DNA from: Aureococcus anophagefferens
Taxonomy: Eukaryota > Sar > Pelagophyceae > Pelagomonadales > Pelagomonadaceae
Length of the DNA stretch: 64,000 bases
NCBI RefSeq assembly: GCF_000186865.1
Contig: NW_008705563.1
Span: forward strand, 829,070-893,069
Reading direction: 5' to 3'
The notes under the pieces were generated by a model. It searched no databases, was not told the DNA's origin, and worked only from the letters and a program-made list of their open reading frames with translations. A program made the translations under genes and the position numbers. Shown here piece after piece: positions 26,207 through 34,741 of this stretch; positions within the stretch are counted from its first letter, which is position 1; each line of letters begins with the position of its first letter.

Positions 26207-26899
26207 ATGGGAGCTATGGACGCGCTCCAGGCCACGGTGGAGAAGGCCTGCGCGAAGCGCAACGCCGCGCGATCGAAGAAGAACTACGCCGTCGCCGACG
26301 AGCTGCGCGACATGCTCACGGACATGGGCGTCGTCATCCAGGACACGTCGCCGACAACGTCGTCCTGGACCTGGTCCAAGGCTGCGCAGCTCGAGGGCAC
26401 GAGCTCCGAGGAGGAGGAGGAGGCGCAGCCGGAGGATGAGGAAAGCGAAAGCGGCGAGGACGACGACGACGAAGAGGAGGACGACGACGACGAGTCCGAG
26501 GAGGAGGAGGCGCCGGCGCCGCCGACGAAGAAGCGCGCGGCGGAGGCGCCCGCCGAGGAGCCGTTCAAGAAGAAGCGCAAGGAGATGCGCGGCGGCGTCG
26601 TCGCGACGATCCTCAAGCCCGGCAAGGGCGCCGCCGCCGCGCCGAAGCGGCGCGTGACCATGAAGTACGCGGGCACCTTGGCGTCGAACGGAAAACAGTT
26701 CGACGCCGGGAAGATCACGTTCAAGCTCGGCGCGGGCGAGGTCATCAAGGGCTGGGACGTGGGCTGCGCGGGCATGCAGGTCGGCGAGCGGCGCCAGCTC
26801 TTCATCCCGTCGAAGATGGCCTACGGCGCGCGCGGCGCGCCGCCGGACATCCCGAAACACGCGGACCTCAACTTCGACTGCGTCCTCCTCAAGGCCTAG
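26207..26899 (+). CDS. Nuclear FKBP-type peptidyl-prolyl isomerase with CysRS-like N-terminus
   Basis: About 230 aa. Residues 1-60 (ACAKRNAARSKKNYAVADEL ... GVVIQDTS) match the helical motif found at the C-terminus of cysteinyl-tRNA synthetases (R..AR..K.Y..AD.LRD.L...G..I.DT). An acidic Glu/Asp/Ser tract and a basic KKKRKE-type localisation signal follow, then a single FKBP domain (VTMKYAGTL, FKLGAGEVIKGWDVG, MQVGERRQLFIPSKMAYGAR, ADLNFDCVLL). The acidic-basic-FKBP order is that of nucleolar FKBP39/46-type histone chaperones. The usual active-site Phe/Tyr positions are largely kept. ATGs at 26174, 26207 and 26216 are all in frame; I prefer 26207. Confidence 0.85.
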   Translation: MGAMDALQATVEKACAKRNAARSKKNYAVADELRDMLTDMGVVIQDTSPTTSSWTWSKAAQLEGTSSEEEEEAQPEDEESESGEDDDDEEEDDDDESEEEEAPAPPTKKRAAEAPAEEPFKKKRKEMRGGVVATILKPGKGAAAAPKRRVTMKYAGTLASNGKQFDAGKITFKLGAGEVIKGWDVGCAGMQVGERRQLFIPSKMAYGARGAPPDIPKHADLNFDCVLLKA

Positions 26900-26983
26900 G
26901 TTCGATGCCTAAGTTGAAGCGGTGTTTTACATAGCCAGGGCCGGCGGGATATGTTAGTGTCGTCAAAGCCTAGGCGCGTTTAA

Positions 26984-28480
26984 TTAAGCGGGGGCGATGG
27001 ACGCGAGGAGCTTGGCGCGGAGCGGCGCGAACTGGCGCGTGCGGAGGCAGGCGACGGCGAGCTGGCCGCAGTCCGGGTCCCAGAGGCCGGCGAGGAGCGG
27101 CGCCCAGTCCGTGCCCGCGAACTCCGCGGACAGCGTGAGCTCGTTGGCGAAGTCGAGCGCGGCCGCGCGCACCGCCGCGTAGGTTCCCGCCGCCTTGGCC
27201 CAGATCTCCTCCAGCTCCGCGGGCGACGGCGGCCCGCGGCGGGGGAAGGTCACGAAGGCGCGGTCCGTGGCGCCGAGGACGTCGAAGAAGACGGCGCGGG
27301 CGAGGCCGCCGGGCCGATCCTTCTCGACGGCGCGCGCGAAGGCGCGCTCGAGGTCGCGGCGGGGCCCGAAGCCGCGCTCGTCGTCCTTCGCGACGAACCA
27401 GCAGCGGGCGACGTCCGCGGCGACGACGTCGCCCGACGCGCTCAGGTCGAAGAAGGTCTCCGGCGGCGCGCCGCGGAGCCAGTCGTCGCCCGCGGACCGC
27501 CGGTAGTCCGCGAGCGCCGCGGCCGCGGGCCCCGCGGGCTCGTCCGCGGCCTCGTACGCGCGCTCCGCCGCGGCCCAGTGCTGGCCGACGATCTCGGCGA
27601 TGGGCCAGAGCGTCGCCGACGTGACCAGGGCCGGCGACCGTCGCAGGTGCACGAGGATCCGGTGGAGAAAGATGGAGCGGCGCGCGGGGCCGCCGCCGAG
27701 GAGCTCGGTCATCTTCTCGTCGATCATCGTCCTCGCCGCGGCGAGTTTCTCCTCGGCCCGCAGCTTCAACGCGCGCCCGTCGCGGATCCTCTCGAACTCC
27801 GCGCGGCGCTTCGCGTGTCGTCGTTCCGCGTTCTCCCGCCAAAACCGGTCGAAGCGATTGAAGAATTCCGCGTCGTCCGGCGGCCGCCGCTCGCCCGGGA
27901 ACGCCGCGTCGACGACGGCGTGGTAGTTCTCGTCCCCGTGGGCGACCTTGCGGACGATCATCGGGCCGTCGTGCTCCGCGAGCGTGAGCGCGGGGCCGAC
28001 GCGCTCGCCGCCGGACCGGAACGGCTCGGTCCAGAGGCCGCCGATGCCCGCGCACGTCGAATGGCACGCGCGCGGGTGGACGTAGGCGCGCTCGGGCGCG
28101 TCGCGCGAGTCCCCCTCGACCTCCGTCGTCAGGGCGAGCGTGCACTTCCAGCAGCAGAAGACGCCGAAGGTCCGCAGGCTCCCGCTCACGGTCGCGGCGC
28201 CGCGCGACGCCGTGCTCCGGCAGCCCCTGACCTCGCAGCGCCGGCCGTTCGCGAGGCGGAGCAGGCGCAGGGGCGACGGCTTGCAGACGTGGCCGAGCCG
28301 GTAGAGCTCGACGACGTAGCCGAGCGTCTTCCGCGGCGCCGACGCGCCGCCGAGGAAGGCGGCGCGCAGCACGACCTCGTCGCTCAGGCACCCGGCGGTC
28401 CAGCTCGCGCAGGAGGCCAGGCGCAGCAGCGCGGGCGCCTCGAGGTATTCGGCGGCGACGAAGATGGTGTCGCGGTTCAT
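26984..28480 (-). CDS. F-box-like protein of unknown function
   Basis: A 498-aa soluble protein. The N-terminus, IFVAAEYLEAPALLRLASCA followed by SWTAGCLSDEVVLRAAFLGG, has the look of an F-box (hydrophobic helices, then a cysteine-rich tail) that would bind Skp1. The rest contains a Cys/His-rich patch (CEVRGCRST, FGVFCCWKC, RACHSTCAG) that could bind zinc, and long helical segments (AEFERIRDGRALKLRAEEKL). I do not recognise a substrate-binding module. Stramenopile genomes carry many such uncharacterised proteins. The start is 320 bp from the divergent ClpR gene. Confidence 0.55.
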   Translation of the reverse strand: MNRDTIFVAAEYLEAPALLRLASCASWTAGCLSDEVVLRAAFLGGASAPRKTLGYVVELYRLGHVCKPSPLRLLRLANGRRCEVRGCRSTASRGAATVSGSLRTFGVFCCWKCTLALTTEVEGDSRDAPERAYVHPRACHSTCAGIGGLWTEPFRSGGERVGPALTLAEHDGPMIVRKVAHGDENYHAVVDAAFPGERRPPDDAEFFNRFDRFWRENAERRHAKRRAEFERIRDGRALKLRAEEKLAAARTMIDEKMTELLGGGPARRSIFLHRILVHLRRSPALVTSATLWPIAEIVGQHWAAAERAYEAADEPAGPAAAALADYRRSAGDDWLRGAPPETFFDLSASGDVVAADVARCWFVAKDDERGFGPRRDLERAFARAVEKDRPGGLARAVFFDVLGATDRAFVTFPRRGPPSPAELEEIWAKAAGTYAAVRAAALDFANELTLSAEFAGTDWAPLLAGLWDPDCGQLAVACLRTRQFAPLRAKLLASIAPA

Positions 28481-28800
28481 CGTGGCGGTGGGGGTGCGCT
28501 CGTGCGCTCGCGGAAGGGCCGCCTCGAGGGCTGCCCCCGTGCGCTCGACCGCCGCTGGAGGCCTCGTCGAGGCTGCCTCGTTACGCCCGCGACGACGCCG
28601 CAGACTGCCGGAGACGCCGGCGTCGAGGGCTGCCGCTCTCGCGGTGTCAGGGCAGCCGAGCAGGGCAACACCCGGTGCACCTTCACGGCGCCCCTCGCCG
28701 GCGGCGCTCGAGCTTGAGCTTCCAGAGGTGGTGCTCGCCTCTTCGACCACCACGCGCGTCGCTGCCCGCGCAGACCGTCACGCGATTTTCGTTTAGCACG
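28481..28800. promoter_or_regulatory. 320-bp divergent intergenic region (F-box-like / ClpR)
   Basis: No convincing gene lies here. Open frames are present on both strands but are GC-rich shadows without recognisable features. The sequence separates two divergent start codons and must hold both promoters. I see no TATA box and no repeat. Confidence 0.5.
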
Positions 28801-29700
28801 ATGCTCGGGAGACTACTCGCCGTCGCGGCCGCGCTGGCCCCGGCCGCTTTCGGCCTCGTCGCCCCGGCGGCGCGGCCCGCGCCGCGGTCCGCGATGCGCA
28901 TGTCGGCGCAGTTCGACGAGAGCTTGTTCGCGAAGCCCGCCGCCGAGTACAAGCTCGGCATGGGCCTGTCCACGCCGCCGACCATGGGCATGGGCCCCAT
29001 GGCGCCGACGATGCGCGCCGGCGCCGCGCCGACGATGGTCGCGGGCGGCCAGGCGGCGGAGACGTACGACGGCGTCCGCATCGGCCCGCCGCCGGACCTC
29101 GCGAGCCTCCTCCTCCACAACCGCATCGTCTACCTCGGCATGCCCATGGTCTCCGCCGTCACGGAGCTCATCGTCGCCGAGCTGCTCTACCTCAACTACG
29201 AGTCGCCGACCAAGCCCGTCACGCTCTACATCAACTCGCCCGGCACCGTCAACTCCCAGGGCCAGTCCGTGGGCTTCGAGACCGAGGCCTTCGCCATCGC
29301 CGACTGCATGAAGTACATCAAGCCGCCGGTCCAGACCATCTGCGTGGGCCAGGCGTTCGGCGCCGCGGCGATGCTCCTCGCACAGGGCGAGAAGGGCAAG
29401 CGGTTCTGCCTGCCCAACGCGTCCATCATGCTCCACCAGCCCCGGTCCCAGGCCCGCGGCCAGGCCAGTGACATCGCCATCCGGGCCCGCGAGGTCATGT
29501 CGAACCGCAAGGTCTCGTGCGAGCTCATGGCCCGCGCGTGCGGCCGGTCCGTCGACGAGGTCATGGCCGACGCGTCGCGCACCAAGTACCTCCAGCCCGA
29601 CGAGGCCGTCGAGTACGGTTTGATCGACAAGGTCCTCCACAACGTCGGCAAGGACGCGGCGGCCGCCGTCGCCAAGCCCTCCTTCATGGACGCGCTCTAG
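28801..29700 (+). CDS. Plastid ClpP-like subunit lacking the catalytic serine (ClpR)
   Basis: A 299-aa protein. The N-terminus MLGRLLAVAAALAPAAFGLV is a signal peptide with an AFG-type cleavage context, the hallmark of nucleus-encoded complex-plastid proteins; a Met/Pro-rich linker follows. The ClpP fold is clear (PVTLYINSPGTVNSQGQSVG, AFAIADCMKYIKPPVQTICV, RFCLPNASIMLHQPRSQARG). ClpP has the nucleophile Ser in G-x-A-A-S-M-G; here the segment is GQAFGAAAMLL, so Ser is replaced by Gly, as in ClpR. The His of the triad (LHQP) remains. It probably forms part of the stromal Clp core with active ClpP partners. Confidence in the S-to-G reading is good because both flanks align without gaps. Confidence 0.88.
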   Translation: MLGRLLAVAAALAPAAFGLVAPAARPAPRSAMRMSAQFDESLFAKPAAEYKLGMGLSTPPTMGMGPMAPTMRAGAAPTMVAGGQAAETYDGVRIGPPPDLASLLLHNRIVYLGMPMVSAVTELIVAELLYLNYESPTKPVTLYINSPGTVNSQGQSVGFETEAFAIADCMKYIKPPVQTICVGQAFGAAAMLLAQGEKGKRFCLPNASIMLHQPRSQARGQASDIAIRAREVMSNRKVSCELMARACGRSVDEVMADASRTKYLQPDEAVEYGLIDKVLHNVGKDAAAAVAKPSFMDAL

Positions 29701-29787
29701 GCAGCGCCGCCCGCCGAACGAGGTCCGAGACCCCGCCCTAGACTTACGCCTTCGCACGCAATGTTTGTGGGGGCGCCGCGCCGGGAG

Positions 29788-31495
29788 TCAGGCCGCGAGG
29801 TAGACCGCGTATTCGGACTCGAGCTTGCGGTGGGCGAAGTGGGCGGGCACCTCCTCGCGGAGGAGCTGGTCGATCTTGACGTAGGACTTCTGGTGGAGCC
29901 AGGGCCGCCGCGCGACCTCGCGCTCGTTGAGCCAGAAGCACGACCAGAGGAAGGTCGTCCGCAGGAACTCGCGCGCGAAGGCCTCGCCGTGCTCGAGGCA
30001 CCCGGAGACGCAGACGTCGACGTAGGTCTGGAGGATGGGGAAGTCGACGCTGGGCCCGACGAGCCCCAGGCCCGGCGCCTCGTCGGGCCGGAGGCCCCAC
30101 GGCGGCGCGGCGCCGCTGCAGCGCGGCAGGCCCGTCGCCGGGTCGTCGCCGTATTTCGCGACGACGGCGGCGGCGTAGGGCACGTAGCAGAAGACCTTGG
30201 CGTCTTCCGGGAGCTCGTGCCAGCCGAGGAGCTCGACGTGTTTCCGGTCGACCTCGACGCGCGCGTAGCCGTTCTCGCGCGCGTCGAAGGCCGCGAGGTC
30301 GTCGGGCGCGGGGAAGAGCACGCCGTTGATCGTCGCGCCGCGTTCGCCGGGCCGCGTCCGCCGGAGGCCGAGCGCGCAGATCTGCGCCGTCGCCGCCTGG
30401 AAGTTCCATTCGCGCACGTAGCCCCACTCGCGTGCGATGCGGCAGGGCGCCGCGTCGACGGCGCTCGGGTCGGAGCCCGCCCGCGACGCGGTCTGGATGA
30501 TGGACCCGAAGCCGACGAGGAAGTTTTTCACGGCGCGCCGCGGCGCGCGCGGCGCCGACGGCGGCGGCGCCTCCAGGCCGCGGGTCGGAAGCCCACCCTT
30601 GGTCCACGCCCATTTCCCGCAGCCGGCCATAGTCGTTCAAGTGGCAGCGATGGGCGAGGATAGATTCGCGCGGCCCCCCCATTTGCCCCCAGGCGGTTTT
30701 GCCAAGGAGCGCGTCGATTTTGCTCGCCTGCGGCACGCGGGCCCACGGCCGGCGCGCCTCCTCGCGGTCGTTGAGAAAATAGGTCACGCGCTTTTCCCGA
30801 CCGGGAATGACGATGGACCAAAACTGGATCTGCCCGAGCCACTCCGCCGCGAAGGCCTCGCCATGCCGCAGGGCGCCCGTCACCAGCACGTCGACGTGCG
30901 ACTGCAAGATCGGCATCGCGTAGTTCGGCGACCGCAGCTTGGCGACATCGAGGGCCAGGACCCGGACCTCCCGGAGCTCCGCCGGCGGATCCGTCCAGCC
31001 GAGCCAGTCGAAGTTGCCCGCAAAGGGCACGGCCGCGAGCGAGTCGGCGATGCGCGGGTCGACGAGGCCGGCGTCGCCGAAGGGCACGATGACACCGACG
31101 AGATCGTGCGCCCGCTCCGAGCCGGCGCCCACGAAGGCCGGGATGCTCGCGGTCTGCGCACCGATGGCGCTCTCGCTCTGATGGCCCCAAGCCCGCATGA
31201 AGCCGGCGCTTGCTTTCAGCCGCGCGGGGTAGGAAATCGTGAGCTGCCGCGACGCGTCGCCATCGGTCATCGTCGCGTTGTAGAAGTCCAGGTTCGCCAG
31301 ATGGTTGCCGAAGAAGACCCAGACCGCCTGGTGGTGCGACGACAGCTTGCCCTCGCCGGCGACGCCACCGGCCGGGCATTCGCTCGGCCGCGGCAGCCGC
31401 GAGCGACGCCGACGCTGCAGCCAGAGGCTGAACCCACAGCCGATCGCCGCGCCCGCTCCAAAGGTGATGCCGCGAACGAGACCATCGTGTGGCAT
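29788..31495 (-). CDS. Tandemly duplicated gamma-glutamylcyclotransferase-like protein (frame change between halves)
   Basis: The first half (31495 to about 30650) and the second half (about 30630-29788) are in different frames but are paralogous. PILQSHVDVLVTGALRHGEA in the first corresponds to PILQTYVDVCVSGCLEHGEA in the second, and both continue into a NDREEARRPW / NEREVARRPW segment. The second half has features of the GGCT/ChaC fold (NFLVGFGSIIQTASR, ATINGVLFPAPDDLAAF, RENGYARVEV), which cleaves gamma-glutamyl peptides such as glutathione. The first half begins with a transmembrane segment (GITFGAGAAIGCGFSLWL). Either an unrecognised intron or a one-base shift joins them, or ATG 30630 starts a separate gene. 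Confidence 0.6.
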
Positions 31496-31640
31496 CCTGC
31501 TCCTCGGGCAGCACAATCAAGACAGCCGAGAGGGAGGCATCCCGCTTCGAATTCCGCTCGGAAGTCCGCTCGGAGGATGGTTATTAACTTCAAGGAGCAG
31601 ATAAGGAGCATCGAGGATGAAGCGGCATCGCAGCATTAGA

Positions 31641-31893
31641 CTCGTGCAACCCGTTACAGCTAGTTAGCAATAACGCGATAACACCCTAGCTAGCCAATCA
31701 AATAACACTAATAACACCCTGCCGATGGCAGCCACTCGATTTTTCAAAATCAATAACACCCTGGCGAAAATTCTCGATAACACCCATAACACCCAGCCAC
31801 CCGATCCTTAAAAAGCCAATAACGACCTAACGCCCGTTAGCGGGCGACCGTCCGAGGCCAATAACGCCCTAACGGACTAACGGGTTGCACGAG
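31641..31893. mobile_element. 253-bp MITE-like element with perfect 16-bp terminal inverted repeats
   Basis: The left end CTCGTGCAACCCGTTA (31641-31656) is the exact reverse complement of the right end TAACGGGTTGCACGAG (31878-31893). The interior is much more AT-rich than its surroundings and carries six or more copies of an AATAACACCC-like motif, degenerating to AATAACGCCCTAACG near the right end. There is no ORF. I could not find a convincing target-site duplication next to the ends. It lies between divergent genes, within a gene-free stretch from 31496 to 32075. Confidence 0.8.
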
Positions 31894-32075
31894 CCGACAG
31901 CATGGGAAAGCTTGTTGGATTGTCGAGATCAGCAATGAGATGCTGGCCTGAGTCGCAGCGCTATGATGCCTTATAAGCAGTCGTGCTGGCTGACCATCAT
32001 CACGGGCGTCGCAGCCGCGAGCAACAGCAGTGCGCGGCGGCACACCCGAAGCATCCGTTCCAGTGGAAGGAATGC

Positions 32076-33047
32076 ATGCCGAAGCGCGCCGAGTGCGTCC
32101 CGCCGCAGGGCGTCGAGCTCATCGTCGTGCGCGGCACGGGCAACAAGTTCTTCGCGGAGGACGTGCTCGACCAGCTGAGCTACTTCGCCGCGGGCTCCGC
32201 GAACGCGCGCGACGCGTGCGCGGACGCGTCGACGTGGCGCTGGACCGAGGCGCGGTCCGTGGCCTTCGTGCCCCCCGCGACGGTCGCGGCGACGCCGCGG
32301 CCGCTCTTCGCGCTGCCGACGGGCCCGCGCGCGCGCGAAGCGTACGTCGCGATCCTGCGCCACCCGATCCTCCGCGTCGCGAGCCGCTACTGGTTCGAGG
32401 GCCGCTGGCCCCAGCACGCGCCGGAGCCGGCCGCCAAGCCGTCGCTCGGCGCCTGGGTCAACGCGACGAGGCTCCCCGCGCGCCAGTCCGGCGGCCACCT
32501 CTGGAACGTGCCGGACGACCTCTACACGAAGCAGTTCGCGGGCTGGCGCGACGGGCCCATGTGCCACCACGGGTCCGCGGGCTGCCGCGGCGGCCTCGCG
32601 GAGGAGAACCTGGAGAAGGCCATCCACGCCCTCGCGACGCACGTCGACGCGCTGCTCATCACGGAGTGGCTCGCGGCGCCGGGGCAGATCGAGTGGCTCG
32701 CGCGGAAGTTCTGCTTCGCGACGGACGGGCGCGGCGGCTTCGACGGCGCGACGGCGCCGTCCTGGTGGCATTTCCCCAACGCGCGGCGCGCCGGCGGCGG
32801 GCACCACGGCCGGCGCCCGGCGGGCTGGGCGCCCGACCTCGCGGACCTGGAGCTCCTCGTGGACCTCAACTCCTGGGACCTGCGGCTCTTCGCGTCCGCG
32901 GCGGACACCGTACGACGGCGCATCCGCGCGTCCGCCGGCGCGGCCCTCGCGGACGCGCTCCCCGCGCTCGCGCCGAGCGACGCGCCGGGCCTCCGCGCGC
33001 GGCTTCGCGCCTGCCCCGCGCCGACGGACCGCAGGACGGCGTGCTAA
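32076..33047 (+). CDS. Predicted Golgi sulfotransferase-like protein
   Basis: The frame is open from 31983 and the first in-frame ATG is 32076 (MPKRAECVPPQ). The segment EAYVAILRHPILRVASRYWF is the 3'-PAPS-binding signature (R-D/H-P...R..S.Y) of carbohydrate sulfotransferases, and VVRGTGNKFFAEDVLDQLSY fits the upstream core. Cysteines and the sequon NAT suggest a secretory-pathway protein. A possible signal anchor, SCWLTIITGVAAASNS, lies in another frame at 31963-32030, so a small intron or a shift near 32030-32070 may link it. About 324 aa from ATG 32076. A role in cell-wall or mucilage polysaccharide sulfation is inferred. Confidence 0.6.
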   Translation: MPKRAECVPPQGVELIVVRGTGNKFFAEDVLDQLSYFAAGSANARDACADASTWRWTEARSVAFVPPATVAATPRPLFALPTGPRAREAYVAILRHPILRVASRYWFEGRWPQHAPEPAAKPSLGAWVNATRLPARQSGGHLWNVPDDLYTKQFAGWRDGPMCHHGSAGCRGGLAEENLEKAIHALATHVDALLITEWLAAPGQIEWLARKFCFATDGRGGFDGATAPSWWHFPNARRAGGGHHGRRPAGWAPDLADLELLVDLNSWDLRLFASAADTVRRRIRASAGAALADALPALAPSDAPGLRARLRACPAPTDRRTAC

Positions 33048-33134
33048 CAAAAAATTGGTGAATTAGGAGCGTCGCGGACGCACAAGAAAAAAAAGGGGCG
33101 GTCAAAAAGCGCGACGTCGCGGGCGCGCGCGGCG

Positions 33135-33840
33135 TCACAGGAAGGACGCGATGGCGTCGAAGACGCGGTCGTCGTCGACCGCGGCCGCGCGGACGAGGAG
33201 GGACCCGCCGGCGGCGCGGGCCCGCTTCGCGCGGCGTGCGCCGCCGTCGCCGCCTCGACAGCGCTTCCGGAGGCCCCGGAGCTCGTCGCGCCGCCGCGCC
33301 TCCGTCGCGGCCGCGGCGTCCTTCATGCGGAGCGCGGCGACGCGCACGTGGAAGAGGGAGCTGATCTTCCGCTGGGCCTCGCCCCGCTTCAGGTCGCCCG
33401 GCGCCGCCTCGCCCTGGACGCTCCGCAGCACCTCGCGCACGAGGGCGTGCTCGAAGAACACGACCCACCGTTGGTGGATCGACGACGACGCGTGCTCGTA
33501 TTTCTCGGCGTAGGACAGGGCGAGCTCGAAGGCGGCGTCGTCCTTCGACGGGGCCATGGCCTGCGCGTCGCCGAGGAGCTCCTGCGTGCTCGACGAACCG
33601 GCGCATCCCACGGGCAACGGGGAGTGTACCATCATTGTTCTGTAAGAATGTCCAACTTCCGTCCGGATCGATCATCAAGCGCTTCGTGTTCGAAACCAAA
33701 GTTACCGCGTTGGTGTTGAACACAAGATGATTTTGCCAGCGCAGAATGCTCATTTCGCCGGGGGTCATTTCAAAACGCGTCCCCGGGGCCCCGGCGGCCG
33801 ACCCGCGACACACGAGCGTGGGCTCTTTCGTATATATCAC
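33135..33840 (-). CDS. Uncharacterised gene with unresolved frame change
   Basis: Two overlapping frames are plausible. The upstream one starts at ATG 33840 (MIYTKEPTLVCRGSAAGAPG) and reads LRWQNHLVFNTNAVTLVSNT up to about 33600. The downstream one covers 33635-33135 and reads FELALSYAEKYEHASSSIHQ, then a basic helical tail ending VFDAIASFL. They may be one gene joined by a small intron or broken by an indel near 33600, or the true start may be the internal ATG of MAPSKDDAAFEL. The region around 33640-33740 is less GC-rich than its neighbours. I recognise no domain. Confidence 0.4.
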
Positions 33841-33936
33841 AGCGGTGGGAGGGGCCCGCGCGTCGAGCGGCGCGCCGGCCGTCCGAATCTCCCCCCGGCC
33901 ATCGCCGAGCGGTCCCCTTCGGAGAGAGCGGGCCGC

Positions 33937-34493
33937 TCAGCTTTGGATGAGGGGCGCCTTCTCCGTCGGTTTTCTCGGTCTCTTGATGCAGCAGCAGACC
34001 GTCTCCTCGGCCTGGCGGCCCTCCGTCTCGAGCGGGCTCTGCGCGGGACGCGGCGGAATTCGAAGCGCGAGGGGGCCTCCGGCGCGGCGCGCGCGCGCGC
34101 GCGGGTTCGGGGCGGCGGCGCCGCGGCGGGGGCGACGGCGCGCGACGAAAGTCGGGGGCGCGGACGACGCACCTTCTCCAATTCTTGCTGGCGCACCTTG
34201 TTGAGGCCCGCGACCCACTCCTCGGCGCTCGTCGCCGTGTCGGCGCGCATGAGGTAGCCCGGGTGCGCGTTGTCGGCGGACACGGGCACGATGCAGAAGA
34301 GGCCCGCGATGCCGTTGTCCACGAGCTTGATCTCGCGCGTCTTCCTCAGGTCGAGCATGTTGATCACGCGCGCCTGGGCGGACTCCGCGGGGCACGCCTG
34401 GTAGCTGTAGAGCACGTGGCGGTTGACCTCGAGCCAGCGCCGCACCCACTTGTCGTTCTGCTTCACCTTGCGGAGGACCCAGCCCGACGTCAT
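33937..34493 (-). CDS. Small PH-domain protein with basic/cysteine tail
   Basis: Exons 34493-34173 and 34038-33937 are joined through a 134-bp GT-AG intron, giving 140 aa. Exon 1 is a compact PH domain: GWVLRKVKQNDKWVRRWLEV at the start, a central beta region, and the final helix with the invariant Trp (TSAEEWVAGLNKVRQQELEK). PH domains bind phosphoinositides or proteins at membranes. Exon 2 gives ETVCCCIKRPRKPTEKAPLI; the CCC next to basic residues suggests palmitoylation. Reading through the intron instead gives an implausible poly-Arg tail, which supports the splice. The acceptor assignment follows from frame and composition. Confidence 0.72.
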
Positions 34494-34741
34494 GGCGAAT
34501 GGGACGACCGCGCGCGGACCGGGGCGCGGAAACGGCGGTGGCGGAGCAGGCCTATCGCGAGTGGCCGTGGGCTGCGGATCCAGACAGCGGGCTGCACTAA
34601 TGTAGTACGTTCAATATAGTTACTTGCACGTCAACACTGCGAGCTCGAGTTCAAGGCGAGCTCTGGGAGCGCGGCGCAGGACGCTGCTCGAGCGCAAGCG
34701 AGCTTTGGGAGCGTGGCAGAGACGCTGCCCGAGAGAGCGCG

